64,000 bases of DNA from Flavobacteriales bacterium (GTDB lineage: Bacteria > Bacteroidota > Bacteroidia > UBA10329): the NCBI GenBank assembly GCA_020635495.1, contig JACJZQ010000002.1, positions 262,007 through 326,006 of the forward strand. Reading direction: 5' to 3'. This document shows positions 32,069-41,264 of the stretch, one piece after another. A program made the translations under genes and the position numbers. Each line of letters starts with the position of its first letter. Positions within the stretch are counted from its first letter, which is position 1. The notes beneath the pieces are model-generated. The model ran no database searches. It was given only the letters and a program-made list of their open reading frames with translations, and was not told the origin of the DNA.

Positions 32069-33688
32069 TCAGTTTATCTTTTTCGTAAGAAAAAGCATCA
32101 GGTCATTTCTAAAACTCAACTGCTTGAATTCCTTTTTTGAAAGCGGAATTTCAACCCATTCTATATTCGATACAAGCACTCGTTTTTCAGCATCACCAGC
32201 AGTATAAATAACTGGCATTCTGAAACCTTTGGCTTCGGCTCGCCATTTCAAACTCAATTGTTTCTTCTCCCATTTGAATTCCAAAACAGGCACATCAGCA
32301 TACTTCAAGTACTGCTCAAAAAATGGGCTGTAATTGTATTTGGACCGCTGATTAACATATTCAATGATTTCTTCGCCATCAATTGTCTCATAAGCGAATT
32401 CCTGCGCAATTCCTTTAAGAATCGACTTGAACAGAGAATCGTTATTCATCACATTTCTTAGCGTATGGATCATCCAAGCGCCTTTGTAGTACATGTCGCC
32501 TCCATTTCCTTCATGATTCATGCCATAAACACCATAGATAGGGCTACGGTTATTGATGAAATTCCGCTGGTACACCAAGTATTCCAGCATCTTCTCGTAG
32601 CCGTATTTACACTCTACATAAACAGCTTCTGAATAGGTGCAGAAGCTTTCATGGATCCACATATCTGCCACATCATTCATGCTCACGCTGTTACCCCACC
32701 ATTCATGACCCGTTTCATGAATTATGATGTAATCGAAATCCATTTCTCCTGGATACCGACCCCAATAACCTTTCGTATACCTGTTACCGTAGGCGATGGC
32801 GCTTTGATGCTCCATGCCAGCGTAAGGTGTTTCCACCAAGGCATAACCGTCTTCATAAAATGGATACGGGCCGAAAGCCACTTCAAAACAATCCAGCATT
32901 TCAGGAACCTGTTTGAACTGCTCTTTCGCCTTATCCAAATTCTCCTTCAGCACATAGTAATCGCAGTGCAAAGAATCTCCCGATGGATTTACGTACACAT
33001 TATTGAAGTGAGCGTAATCCGCAATATTGAGTGTAACGTTGTAATTGTTGATCGGATAGGAGATTTCCCAGACCCATTCCACGGAATTCTGACTTGGATT
33101 CTGACCAATGAGGTCTCCGTTCGCAACACACATCAACCCTGCCGGAACTGTACAACTTACCCGCATGCTATCTGGCTCATCGGAAAGGTGGTCCTTGTTA
33201 GGCCACCACAGACTGGCACCGGTTCCTTCGCAGGCAACACCTACCCACGGCTTACCGTTAGAGTCTTCTTTCCAAACAAAGCCACCGTCCCACGGGGCGT
33301 TTTTAGCTGTTGTCGGGTTTCCGTTGTAGTAAACCGAAACGATTCCGTTTTCACTGGCCTTCACCTGACGTGGAAACGAAACGAAAAACGCATCATGCAG
33401 TCTTGAATAATTTAATCGCTGACCTCCATAAAGCACACTGTCAATGCGCATGTTGGCAAATAGGTCCAATTGAATGCTATCGAACGCAGAAACCGTCTTA
33501 AAATGGATGTGATTTACGCCAGAAAGGTGTCTGTTCTCGATATCCACCGTAAGATGCAGGTCATAATATGTTACATCAAAGCAAGAACGGATGGAGGATA
33601 ATGTCCCACGAAGTGTATCGGCAAGAGTGAATTCCTGTGCATTAAGACCAGCAGGAATCATGATAAGCAACAGAAGTAATTTTCGCAT
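32069..33688 (-). CDS. Secreted M1 family aminopeptidase
   Basis: The 539-residue protein has a signal peptide (ending AGLNAQ), the M1 exopeptidase motif in variant form GMEHQ (291-295, in place of GAMEN), the zinc motif HETGH (324-328) and downstream ligand Glu in WIHESFCTYSEA (347). It lacks the long C-terminal ERAP-like helical domain and has no T9SS sorting tail, so it probably acts in the periplasm. Confidence 0.92.
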   Translation of the reverse strand: MRKLLLLLIMIPAGLNAQEFTLADTLRGTLSSIRSCFDVTYYDLHLTVDIENRHLSGVNHIHFKTVSAFDSIQLDLFANMRIDSVLYGGQRLNYSRLHDAFFVSFPRQVKASENGIVSVYYNGNPTTAKNAPWDGGFVWKEDSNGKPWVGVACEGTGASLWWPNKDHLSDEPDSMRVSCTVPAGLMCVANGDLIGQNPSQNSVEWVWEISYPINNYNVTLNIADYAHFNNVYVNPSGDSLHCDYYVLKENLDKAKEQFKQVPEMLDCFEVAFGPYPFYEDGYALVETPYAGMEHQSAIAYGNRYTKGYWGRYPGEMDFDYIIIHETGHEWWGNSVSMNDVADMWIHESFCTYSEAVYVECKYGYEKMLEYLVYQRNFINNRSPIYGVYGMNHEGNGGDMYYKGAWMIHTLRNVMNNDSLFKSILKGIAQEFAYETIDGEEIIEYVNQRSKYNYSPFFEQYLKYADVPVLEFKWEKKQLSLKWRAEAKGFRMPVIYTAGDAEKRVLVSNIEWVEIPLSKKEFKQLSFRNDLMLFLTKKIN

Positions 33689-33702
33689 GGGATCAAATAA
33701 AA

Positions 33703-33740
33703 CAAAAACGCTGCCACCAGAACCTGATGACAGCGTTTGA
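33703..33740 (-). terminator. Terminator of rpmB
   Basis: On the minus strand AAACGCTG and CAGCGTTT pair across a loop of about 16 bases and are followed by TTGTTTTATTT. It lies 19 bases after the rpmB stop and makes rpmB a separate transcription unit from the M1 peptidase gene. Confidence 0.75.
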
Positions 33741-33758
33741 TTTAGCTATTCTTAACGC

Positions 33759-33992
33759 TTATACGAAGCCTTTTTCTTTGGCTTTCTTATAAGCTGCATC
33801 AAAACCATTCTTGTTGATGTTTCTCAATCCGGATGCAGAAACTTTAAGTGTAATGAACTTGTCTTCTGCAACTGAATAGAACTTCTTCTTGAAAAGGTTT
33901 GGAGAAAATGTACGCTTCGTTTTCACGTTTGAGTGCGATACATGATGCCCTACAATTACTTTCTTTCCTGTTATCTGACAAACCTTAGACAT
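33759..33992 (-). CDS. rpmB: Ribosomal protein bL28
   Basis: The 77-residue protein has the bL28 start MSKVCQITGKKVIVGHHVSHS, the basic loop NVKTKRTFSPNL and C-terminal ISASGLRNINKNG-type sequence. In most Bacteroidota rpmB directly precedes rpmG; here two unrelated genes and a terminator lie between. The promoter and leader are nearly identical to those of rpmG. Confidence 0.96.
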   Translation of the reverse strand: MSKVCQITGKKVIVGHHVSHSNVKTKRTFSPNLFKKKFYSVAEDKFITLKVSASGLRNINKNGFDAAYKKAKEKGFV

Positions 33993-34027
33993 GGCCTTGT
34001 ATACTTTTCGTTGAAATTTTCGGGGTG

Positions 34028-34035
34028 CAAATGTA
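34028..34035 (-). promoter_or_regulatory. -7 promoter box of rpmB
   Basis: TACATTTG on the minus strand followed by CACCCCGAAA; 20 of the first 22 bases match the rpmG promoter-leader at 31555-31534. Confidence 0.65.
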
Positions 34036-34061
34036 GAACTATTTTACGACTGAAACAACCA

Positions 34062-35015
34062 TTATTGTTTAATACATCTGCAAGAAAATCCATTCTGCTT
34101 GTAGATATGCGTTCTATGAGCAACTGGAGTATCGTAAGTCAGCGTCAGGAAATAGCCTTCAAAATCTCCATCTTCTCTAGAAGCCCAGAACAAACCTCTG
34201 GTTCCCAAGTGGTCAAACTGTCCTTCGCGAAAACGCATTCCGCCTGGTAAACCTGTGAATCCGCTACTGTTATTTGCTCCTTCATTCGGTGCCAACCAAT
34301 GATCGGTGCCAACTTCCTTCATTCTTCCTCCGGCAAATTCATCATCAGGATCGAGATACTCGGTCAATACAGCAAAATCATTGTCATGCGGTAGTCTCCA
34401 TCCGTCTGGGCACAATCCCCTTGGGTCATTTGCCGCAAACCAATTGTAAAGCTTACCGTAAGTGGCATCGTTTGCATTGTCATTATTGTAAGATGTCATT
34501 GCTGCAGTTGTCAGGTTCTTCCAAGCATTATCATCGGTAACAACAGGAATTGAAGAACCATCTCTGAACTTGGTAACCTTTAGATTTTCTCCCATCCAAC
34601 ACTGAGAACCGATTGTAACAACCGAGTATGAGTTCCCGTCAATATCGGTAACGATGGTTGTTGCGCCACAGCCTCCTGCCAATTGCTCAACAACAATGAA
34701 ATCTTCTTTGGTCTCGGTAGAGGTTCCTTCGTCTGTTGTGATGGTCAGCGTTACATCATAACTGCCTTCTGCAGCATATAAGATGCTACTTGGGTTTTTG
34801 ACGGATGAAGTTGAAGGCTCTCCTCCTTCAAATGTCCATTCGTAGGTGGTTACGGCACCAATTGATGCATCTTCGAAATTGACGTACTGGCCAACACCGA
34901 TGTTGTTAACACTTGATTCGAAATCTGCTCCGAAGTCTGTTTTTTCTTCTTCGCAACCTGCAATGAAAACAGCAATCGTGGCCACAAAAAAGGCCTTGGC
35001 AAACTGATTGATCAT
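34062..35015 (-). CDS. PKD plus FISUMP-domain lipoprotein
   Basis: The ATG at 35015 gives a lipoprotein signal with lipobox FIAGC. The 317-residue product then has one PKD domain (about 35-120; NFEDASIGAVTTYEWTFEGG and AAEGSYDVTLTI) and a Fibrobacter succinogenes major paralogous (FISUMP) domain: IGSQCWMGENLKVTKFRDGS, GRLYNWFA-like YGKLYNWFAAND, and GWRLPHDNDF, ending SCRCIKQ. It is a probable outer-membrane surface lipoprotein of unknown role. Confidence 0.88.
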   Translation of the reverse strand: MINQFAKAFFVATIAVFIAGCEEEKTDFGADFESSVNNIGVGQYVNFEDASIGAVTTYEWTFEGGEPSTSSVKNPSSILYAAEGSYDVTLTITTDEGTSTETKEDFIVVEQLAGGCGATTIVTDIDGNSYSVVTIGSQCWMGENLKVTKFRDGSSIPVVTDDNAWKNLTTAAMTSYNNDNANDATYGKLYNWFAANDPRGLCPDGWRLPHDNDFAVLTEYLDPDDEFAGGRMKEVGTDHWLAPNEGANNSSGFTGLPGGMRFREGQFDHLGTRGLFWASREDGDFEGYFLTLTYDTPVAHRTHIYKQNGFSCRCIKQ

Positions 35016-35070
35016 GTAATTGGTTTTAGGGTTGAACCCAAAAGTATAAATGTTACGCAATAGTTAACGG

Positions 35071-36309
35071 TTATTGTATCAACTCTTTGCGCAACATATT
35101 GAGGGCGGTATTTGCAGAAATCTCAATGTTTCTACCCCTATTGTGACCAAATTGAAATCTTTTAGCAATGGTCTTGGATGGTCCTGAAACAGCTATCCAA
35201 ACTGTACCGACAGGTTTTTCATCTGTTCCACCATCGGGTCCAGCAATTCCCGAAGTGGCTATTCCAAAATCGGTCTTAAGCTGTTTGCGAACTCCTTCTG
35301 CCATTTGCCTCACCACCTGCTCGCTGACCGCACCGAATTCTTTCAAAACGTTCTCGCTGACCCCAAGAGAGTTGACCTTCACTTCATTCGAATATGAAAC
35401 AATTGAACCTAGAAAATAATCTGAAGCACCCGTAACGGAGGTTATCTTATGAGCAATGAGACCTCCGGTGCAACTCTCTGCCGTTGCAACCGTTTGCCCA
35501 GCCGATCTTAGAAGTTGACCAACTACGCTTTCTATTGTCTCATTATCAAAACCGTAAACCAGTTCTGGAATTATTGAAAGTAGCTTCTGAACCTCTGATT
35601 CCAGAAGAGATTCCAGGCGATCTGATTGATTTCCGTAGGCTGAGATTCGAAGTCTGACCCTGCCCGGAGATGGCAGATAAGCCAATTTGAAACCTGATGG
35701 CAATGAAGATTCCCATTCTTCAATTTTTTCAGACAACCAACTCTCGCCCATTCCCATGGTAAGAATTGTTCTGTGTAAAATTATCGGAGTATTGAATTTT
35801 GCTCTGACCCGCGGAAACACATGATTCAACATGATGCCTTTCATCTCATATGGCACTCCGGGCATGCTTACAAAAACTGTTCGGTTCTTTTCAAACCACA
35901 TACCAGGTGCTGTGCCTTGGTCATTCTGCAATGGTTCGCACGCAGAAGGAAGTTCAGCCTGTAAGCGGTTTATTTCGGTGATTTCCTTCCCAAATCTGGC
36001 AAAAAGCCTTGCGATGTGTTCTGCGATGTCAGGATGAAATGTAAAACCACAGTCAAAGTATTGGGCCAAAGCCTTTTTGGTAACGTCATCTTTTGTGGGG
36101 CCCAAACCTCCAGTTATCAATACAAGATCCGCGCGTTCTTCCGCATCACGAAGTGCACTTATTATTTCGTCCATATCATCGGAAATGGTCACAATGCGTT
36201 CTACTTTGGCCCCGATCTGATTCAATTCAGTAGCCATCCAAGCAGAATTCGTGTCCACGATCTGCCCTATCAGAATCTCGTCTCCTATGGTTATTATTTC
36301 AACTTTCAT
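35071..36309 (-). CDS. cinA: CinA family protein (NMN deamidase / competence-damage related)
   Basis: The ATG at 36309 (MKVEIITIGDEILIGQ) is the family start. The 412-residue protein has the N-terminal MoCF-like COG1058 domain (GDEILIGQIVDTNSAW, ITGGLGPTKDDVT, GTAPGMWFE) and the C-terminal CinA domain (ATAESCTGGLIAHKITSVTG, ATSGIAGPDGGT). CinA hydrolyses nicotinamide mononucleotide and ADP-ribose in NAD recycling. It is divergent from the next gene with a 49-base gap. Confidence 0.94.
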   Translation of the reverse strand: MKVEIITIGDEILIGQIVDTNSAWMATELNQIGAKVERIVTISDDMDEIISALRDAEERADLVLITGGLGPTKDDVTKKALAQYFDCGFTFHPDIAEHIARLFARFGKEITEINRLQAELPSACEPLQNDQGTAPGMWFEKNRTVFVSMPGVPYEMKGIMLNHVFPRVRAKFNTPIILHRTILTMGMGESWLSEKIEEWESSLPSGFKLAYLPSPGRVRLRISAYGNQSDRLESLLESEVQKLLSIIPELVYGFDNETIESVVGQLLRSAGQTVATAESCTGGLIAHKITSVTGASDYFLGSIVSYSNEVKVNSLGVSENVLKEFGAVSEQVVRQMAEGVRKQLKTDFGIATSGIAGPDGGTDEKPVGTVWIAVSGPSKTIAKRFQFGHNRGRNIEISANTALNMLRKELIQ

Positions 36310-36358
36310 CAAAAGCAAAGAAACCATATTCATGCTTCAAATGTTTACCTTGATCGGC

Positions 36359-37738
36359 ATGTCTTCTAGCCACAACAGATTCTTTTTTCTGCTTCTTGGT
36401 TTGATGGTTTTGTCCTGTGGTTCGTTGGTTAACCGCGGTTCAGAACAGCAGTTATTTGATGAAGTGTTGAATGAGGTAATGTACTCAGACCCGTTGCTGT
36501 TTCATACAATGGCAACAGATACGAGTTTGATCGTTCCTGAATCGGCCGTAATTGGCCGAGGCAAATTTGACTATGCTCAAATGAAGATCGGTGCATCAGA
36601 ATACTTGAATGATGCTTCAAAAATGAACGATCGGAATCAACACTTTGAACCCGAGTTGGAAACACTTATTTGGTACTTGGAAAATGTGATTGAACGTGAA
36701 AAATTTGCACTGCATCACTATCCAATCTCATCAATTCACGGAGTTCACTTAGACATTCCTGAGCATTTTGTAAAGCGGAAAATCAGAACGCGAAATGATG
36801 TTGAATCGTACTTAGAGGATCTTACCGCGGTTGACCAGCAATTCAAGGAATTGATTGATGAATTGGAATTGCGAAGGGTGACTGGTTTCACGGCTCCATC
36901 AACCACCTTAAGGCAGGCAAGACTGGTATGTGATAGAATAGTTCTATTGCCTGCTGAAGAGAACCCCATTTACGTTTCGTACGAGCGAAGTTTAAACTCG
37001 ATCGGTCTGCTGGAACCGAACAAAAAAGATGAGTACTTGGCTAAATGCCGAGAGATTCTCATGGACCGAATCATTCCATCGTTTGTACGATTATCCAATT
37101 ATCTGGCCCAGTTGGAAGAAACGGCAACCTCTGTTGCTGGTGTATGGCAACTAAAAGATGGAAAAGCATTTTACAGCCATTGTCTTCAATGGTATTGCGG
37201 AATGGATGTGCATCCGGATTCCCTTTATCAAACTGCCAAACGGGAATTACAACTGATCGATCGAACAGCGCCATTGAATGCTGGTGATAGTACAAGAACT
37301 CTAAAGACCTCAAGTGCTTCATTCGGTCTGATTTCTGCGAATCATCAATTCAGAAAACTGCTGCCGTGCATCTCACACGAACGGGGGTATTTCTTGTACA
37401 AAGACATTAAGAAGGAGCAATATGAACTGGCTAACCGAAACGCAACGGTCAAACTCTTAGTTGACCTTGGAATTCACCACAAACGCTGGATTCGTGAGCA
37501 GGCCATTCAGTTCATTTTAGACAACACACAATTAGAGTTATCAGACGCAGAATCAATCGTAGATATTTCAATCTCTTTGCCAGGATTGATGGCTGCTGAA
37601 AAAATCGGAGAATTAGTGTTGTCCAGGCTCAAAAAAGAACACCCTGAACTCAGTGACGAGAAGTTCGAAGAACACATCACCGAATTTGGTCCTCTTCCTC
37701 TAAGTGTGGTCAGAAAGGTTATGATGCAAAAGCCGTGA
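36359..37738 (+). CDS. DUF885-like lipoprotein lacking the HExxGHH motif
   Basis: The ATG at 36359 opens a lipoprotein signal with lipobox VLSC; an in-frame upstream extension would run back into cinA. The 459-residue product follows the DUF885 peptidase-like family in its N-terminal helices (YLENVIEREKFALHHYPISS, THE...TAPSTTLRQARLVCDRI) and C-terminal motifs (LLVDLGIHHKRWIREQAIQF, ISLPGLMAAEKIGEL). The central HEAIPGHH zinc site and GWALYAE stretch of the family are absent; only SHERGYFLYKD remains there. It is thus probably non-catalytic. Confidence 0.75.
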   Translation: MSSSHNRFFFLLLGLMVLSCGSLVNRGSEQQLFDEVLNEVMYSDPLLFHTMATDTSLIVPESAVIGRGKFDYAQMKIGASEYLNDASKMNDRNQHFEPELETLIWYLENVIEREKFALHHYPISSIHGVHLDIPEHFVKRKIRTRNDVESYLEDLTAVDQQFKELIDELELRRVTGFTAPSTTLRQARLVCDRIVLLPAEENPIYVSYERSLNSIGLLEPNKKDEYLAKCREILMDRIIPSFVRLSNYLAQLEETATSVAGVWQLKDGKAFYSHCLQWYCGMDVHPDSLYQTAKRELQLIDRTAPLNAGDSTRTLKTSSASFGLISANHQFRKLLPCISHERGYFLYKDIKKEQYELANRNATVKLLVDLGIHHKRWIREQAIQFILDNTQLELSDAESIVDISISLPGLMAAEKIGELVLSRLKKEHPELSDEKFEEHITEFGPLPLSVVRKVMMQKP

Positions 37739-37745
37739 GTTGAAA

Positions 37746-38204
37746 TCAGTTGGCCGATTCCCGCGCCTTATCCAGAATCCTATTGAGTTCCGAAGCTTCT
37801 TTCTCGGTCAGATTGGAAAATGCTTCAGCGAATGAATTCTGCTTATCGATCTTAGCAAGAACCTGCATGCCTTCATCGGTTATTACAATATCTACCAAAC
37901 GCTTGTCTGACGGACAAACAACCTTACTCACCCAGCCCTTTTTGTGCAGTCGGTCTACAATGCGCGATGCATCAGACATCTTGTCCAACATTCTTTCCCT
38001 GATGGATGATGTGGAAAGCGGTTCAGGGCTGCTACCACGCAGAATACGCAACACATTGTACTGCTGAGTAGTAAGTCCGAAGGGTTTGAGGGTTGAATTG
38101 AACTTATCCCTGATCCAAGCCTCCGTGTAAATGATGTTTACAAGAGCCTTATGTTTCTCACTCTTAAAGCCCTTTGTCTGTTGGATCTCGCTTTCTAAAC
38201 TCAT
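37746..38204 (-). CDS. MarR family transcriptional regulator
   Basis: The ATG at 38204 (MSLESEIQQTKGF) is chosen over in-frame starts at 38225 and 38252. The 152-residue winged-helix protein has PLSTSSIRERMLDKMSDASRIVDRLHKKG (recognition helix MSDASRIVDRL) and the wing VCPSDKRLVDIVIT. Target and ligand are unknown; none of the neighbours is an obvious efflux or stress gene. Confidence 0.88.
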   Translation of the reverse strand: MSLESEIQQTKGFKSEKHKALVNIIYTEAWIRDKFNSTLKPFGLTTQQYNVLRILRGSSPEPLSTSSIRERMLDKMSDASRIVDRLHKKGWVSKVVCPSDKRLVDIVITDEGMQVLAKIDKQNSFAEAFSNLTEKEASELNRILDKARESAN

Positions 38205-38268
38205 CTGTAATTCAAAATTACCCATGCGGGGAAAACCCAAAATTAGAATCAATGTTCAAACACGGAAA

Positions 38269-39270
38269 CTATTTCGATAAAGGAACCCGCAGAATGAAGG
38301 GATTGAACACCTGCGAGATATACAGATTTCCATCATAGATCAACCCTGTGGAAGCCGCACTTAGCACACTTCCATTATCAAGATAGAGCGTATCGAGAGC
38401 GTTGGTCTTAAGATCAACGGAATAAACCGCGCAAGGCGAAGGTTTATCTGCATGCTTCACGTGTTTCATGAATTTCATGAAATCTAAATGTGCTGTAGTA
38501 ACCAATTTATTACCATGGAATGTGATGTTGTCATTACCCTTCAAGCATGGAATTTCTTCCCTGTCAGAGTAAGTTCCGTCAGCGTTTATCTGAAAAGAAA
38601 TGACGTTCTTTTCCTGTGTGCCGGTAATGTACAATCGGCCATCTTTCACGCCCACTCCATTGGCATACTTCAGTTTATCGCCAACTGCTCTCCATGATTT
38701 TCCATTGTAATGAACAACAAAACTGCGCTTTAGCGCGAAAAGCTTTTCCCAAAGGTTGTTACGTTTTCCGCTATCGTTGGAAACATAAAAACCACCTTGA
38801 TTATCCGCACAGACATCATTCGGAGATATCAGAATATCTGAGGTCAATTGCTCAAGAAATACAACCCTATTATTTAGCAACTCAAAAACAAGAATGCTCT
38901 GTCTTCCCGTTGGTGGAAAATCAATCTCGTTCTTCTCGTGATTCACACAGTAAAGCAACTTTTTGCCATCAACCAATCCAATATCAATTCCATGCGGACG
39001 AAGCGAAATTGTTGAAGGCAATTCCTCAATCGTAAGCTTGACAAGGTTTTCAGAAGAAAGGTTGTAATCGTAAAATCCGTTTTTGGAATGATCTTCTGTT
39101 CTGCGCTCGGAGCAAGAAATGATCAGCCTTTCGTGTCCGTTCATAGTGTCCAGCGCCATGTCTTCGGGCCCCGGCCCCACGTCAATTCTTGCGTAGTCCC
39201 TATTGAAAACCGGATGCTTTGAACAGGAACCAAATAGCACCAAAAAGGCTAGAGAAAGAATGCGGATCAT
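38269..39270 (-). CDS. Beta-propeller lipoprotein, SMP-30/paraoxonase-like
   Basis: The 333-residue product has a lipobox LFGSC (Cys 16) and propeller blades with PGPEDMALD, LRPHGIDIGLVDGK, SPNDVCADNQGGFYVSNDSG and YANGVGVKDGRLYIT. The spacing matches arylesterase/paraoxonase and SMP-30 six-blade propellers, in which the Asn/Asp of SPND and NG bind calcium. Substrate unknown. It overlaps elbB by four bases (ATGA). Confidence 0.8.
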   Translation of the reverse strand: MIRILSLAFLVLFGSCSKHPVFNRDYARIDVGPGPEDMALDTMNGHERLIISCSERRTEDHSKNGFYDYNLSSENLVKLTIEELPSTISLRPHGIDIGLVDGKKLLYCVNHEKNEIDFPPTGRQSILVFELLNNRVVFLEQLTSDILISPNDVCADNQGGFYVSNDSGKRNNLWEKLFALKRSFVVHYNGKSWRAVGDKLKYANGVGVKDGRLYITGTQEKNVISFQINADGTYSDREEIPCLKGNDNITFHGNKLVTTAHLDFMKFMKHVKHADKPSPCAVYSVDLKTNALDTLYLDNGSVLSAASTGLIYDGNLYISQVFNPFILRVPLSK

Positions 39271-39962
39271 GCTTCTTCCAGCATCTCAAAAAGCTGGTCG
39301 ATGGCCTGCTTTATGTTCTCGCGAATGTCTGTGATGGAACCTTCCATCATATAGCATGGTGCGGTTATTATTCTGTTTTCTGGATCGATAGAAATCTCTC
39401 GAATGGATTTCATCTCAGCCACAGCACCAACCTTTTCCATTCCTGCACTGATGGCATCAATTTCATAAGGAGAAGCTTCCTCGGTGGTTCCAACCGTTAA
39501 ACGCTCTTTCTTGCCTACGCCTTCCAACGCTTTGGCAATTACGGTAGGTCCCATACAAAGACCAACTATCGGTTTGTTGGCATTGACCATTTCGTTGATA
39601 ATGCGCTTAACATCCGCATTTATCTCACCATCAGGACCACTGAAAGCCCATTTGGTCAGATTCTTGGCTGCTCCAAACCCACCAGGAATTACCAGTGCGT
39701 CCAGTTTCTCTTGTGTGATATCTGCCAGATCCAATATGGAGCCGCGTGCTATTCGCGCAGCTTCAATCATCACATTTCGCTTCTCATTCATTTCATCGCC
39801 CGTAATGTGATTCACTACGTGGTGTTGATCAACATTGGGGGCAAAGCAAACTGCCTCTCCTCTATTCTCATCAATTGCAAGGAGAGTGAATACACTTTCA
39901 TGAATTTCCGAACCGTCATAAACTCCGTTTCCAGAAAGCAACACACCGATCTTGTAACCCAT
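39267..39962 (-). CDS. elbB: ElbB glyoxalase-like protein (DJ-1/PfpI family)
   Basis: The 231-residue product has the ElbB features LLSGNGVYDGSEIHESV, VIPGGFGAAKNL, and the nucleophile elbow GLCMGPTVIAKAL with Cys. ElbB was linked to isoprenoid biosynthesis and has weak glyoxalase activity. The 109-base gap to the MscS-type gene shows no clear gene. Confidence 0.93.
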   Translation of the reverse strand: MGYKIGVLLSGNGVYDGSEIHESVFTLLAIDENRGEAVCFAPNVDQHHVVNHITGDEMNEKRNVMIEAARIARGSILDLADITQEKLDALVIPGGFGAAKNLTKWAFSGPDGEINADVKRIINEMVNANKPIVGLCMGPTVIAKALEGVGKKERLTVGTTEEASPYEIDAISAGMEKVGAVAEMKSIREISIDPENRIITAPCYMMEGSITDIRENIKQAIDQLFEMLEEA

Positions 39963-40071
39963 TTCTTCTCTATTTGATTTTGCGTGAATTTAATGATTAG
40001 TAAAAAGTGAGCCCAGACCAATACCGCGAGCACAAACTCGGTGCTAATGAAGAGATAGACCAGAACGAAAT

Positions 40072-40878
40072 TTATTCTGAAGAAATTGAAGACCCATCTG
40101 GATTTTGACCCGAATCTTCTGGCGATCTTACAATACTGGTAACCTCAGATGTAGTTGTAGCTATTGATATCTCTTCATACTTGGCAATCTCATTGAGAAG
40201 GGCTGTATAAATCTTGTCTTTGGTTGATCTACGGCTCTTGTAATCAACTATATAGCGCAAAGTAAAAGTGATCCAATTCTGATCGAAACGGAGTGATACA
40301 GTCGGCAGCACATTGGCCTGCTCCACTCGGAATTTGTAGGCAAGTTTTTTCCATTCGGCCTCGCTGCGCACAGCGTAGTCCTTACAGATTTCATTTACCA
40401 CATCCGTAAAAACTTTCCGTGCTAGAACATGGTCACTTTCAGTACGAACAGGTACTTCTATCTCATCCCATAAGAATGGGTATTCTGCAGAATAATTATG
40501 AATTCTTTCTTTGAACACGTAGCTATTTGCAAGCGTAATGATGCGTCCGTTGTATTGATCTCCCTTTACCCAATCGCCCATTTCCATGATGGTGGTACGC
40601 ATCACGCCAATGTCAATAATATCGCCTTTGGCATCTCCAATTTTAACACGCTGTCCAACACTTGGTGTTCCGGAAAGTATGATACTCAACCATCCTGCAA
40701 AACTTACAATGACCTCCTGTAGGGCGAACGTAACACCTGCACCAGCAACGCCTAAAGCCACGCCAAGCGTTCCCAATCTATCTCCGTACACTAGCAACAC
40801 TATGAGAACGACCAACAGATATCCGACCAGATTAACCGCTTTCCTGACGCGGTATCTATGATCAGCGTTAGCAATCAT
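40072..40878 (-). CDS. MscS family channel, main open frame (first helix in another frame)
   Basis: The 268-residue frame carries the MscS pore and beta domain: LGVALGVAGAGVTFALQEVI (Gly/Ala-rich pore helix), GQRVKIGDAKGDIIDIGVMRTTI, ANSYVFKERIHNYS, and a C-terminal alpha/beta domain with polar tail. It begins MIANADHRYRVRKAVN, mid-way through what is normally the cytoplasmic link after the first helix. The missing helix is encoded just upstream in a different frame (40868-41005), so this gene may be frameshifted or split. Confidence 0.85.
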   Translation of the reverse strand: MIANADHRYRVRKAVNLVGYLLVVLIVLLVYGDRLGTLGVALGVAGAGVTFALQEVIVSFAGWLSIILSGTPSVGQRVKIGDAKGDIIDIGVMRTTIMEMGDWVKGDQYNGRIITLANSYVFKERIHNYSAEYPFLWDEIEVPVRTESDHVLARKVFTDVVNEICKDYAVRSEAEWKKLAYKFRVEQANVLPTVSLRFDQNWITFTLRYIVDYKSRRSTKDKIYTALLNEIAKYEEISIATTTSEVTSIVRSPEDSGQNPDGSSISSE

Positions 40879-41005
40879 TAGAATTGACCGTGCGCTTTAA
40901 CAACCACGTAACCATGAACACGATCAGAATACCCAAACTGATGTAGAATAGGCGATCTACAGCAGGATTTTTAAGCCAATCTGAAGCGTTCAATAGATAA
41001 TCCAT
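40868..41005 (-). pseudogene. Frameshifted N-terminal helix of the MscS-type channel (or separate 45-residue protein)
   Basis: The frame starts at ATG 41005 and encodes 45 residues with one membrane helix (LFYISLGILIVFMVTWLLKR), ending KRTVNSNDC stop. It overlaps the main channel frame by 11 bases. Relatives of this channel have one continuous chain in which such a helix is followed directly by a basic RYRVRK segment, which is where the main frame begins. A one-base change or programmed slip at TCTAATGATTGC would join them. I cannot tell mutation, sequencing error or real two-protein design apart. Confidence 0.6.
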
Positions 41006-41219
41006 CTGAATTGTTGTTTGCTAAAATACGGGGTTGGAGAATGAAGGAAAAATGTATTTCCCAGCGATAATTCAAACCATTGAAAATAATGATTGAACAC
41101 ATGTGCCGGAGCTGACATTGCTGAAACTATTCTTCTAGCAACTTTCGAATTCGAATGATGCTTTATTCTTGTAGTGCCCACACTTCAAACCAGCTAGGAC
41201 ATTGAAACCGAATTGGTTC

Positions 41220-41227
41220 TAACTTTG
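41220..41227 (+). promoter_or_regulatory. -7 promoter box of the CotH-like gene
   Basis: TAACTTTG is a perfect TAnnTTTG box, giving a leader of about 30 bases before the TTG start at 41265. The rest of the 259-base gap from 41006 shows no gene. Confidence 0.55.
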
Positions 41228-41264
41228 GCGACCTAATTGGCTAAAAATCAAACCGAAAACCAGC

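Noticed and set aside
39963..40071. Hydrophobic frame on the minus strand between MscS and elbB
   Set aside because: It is hydrophobic (FVLVYLFISTEFVLAVLVW) but has no good start codon and runs into elbB out of frame.
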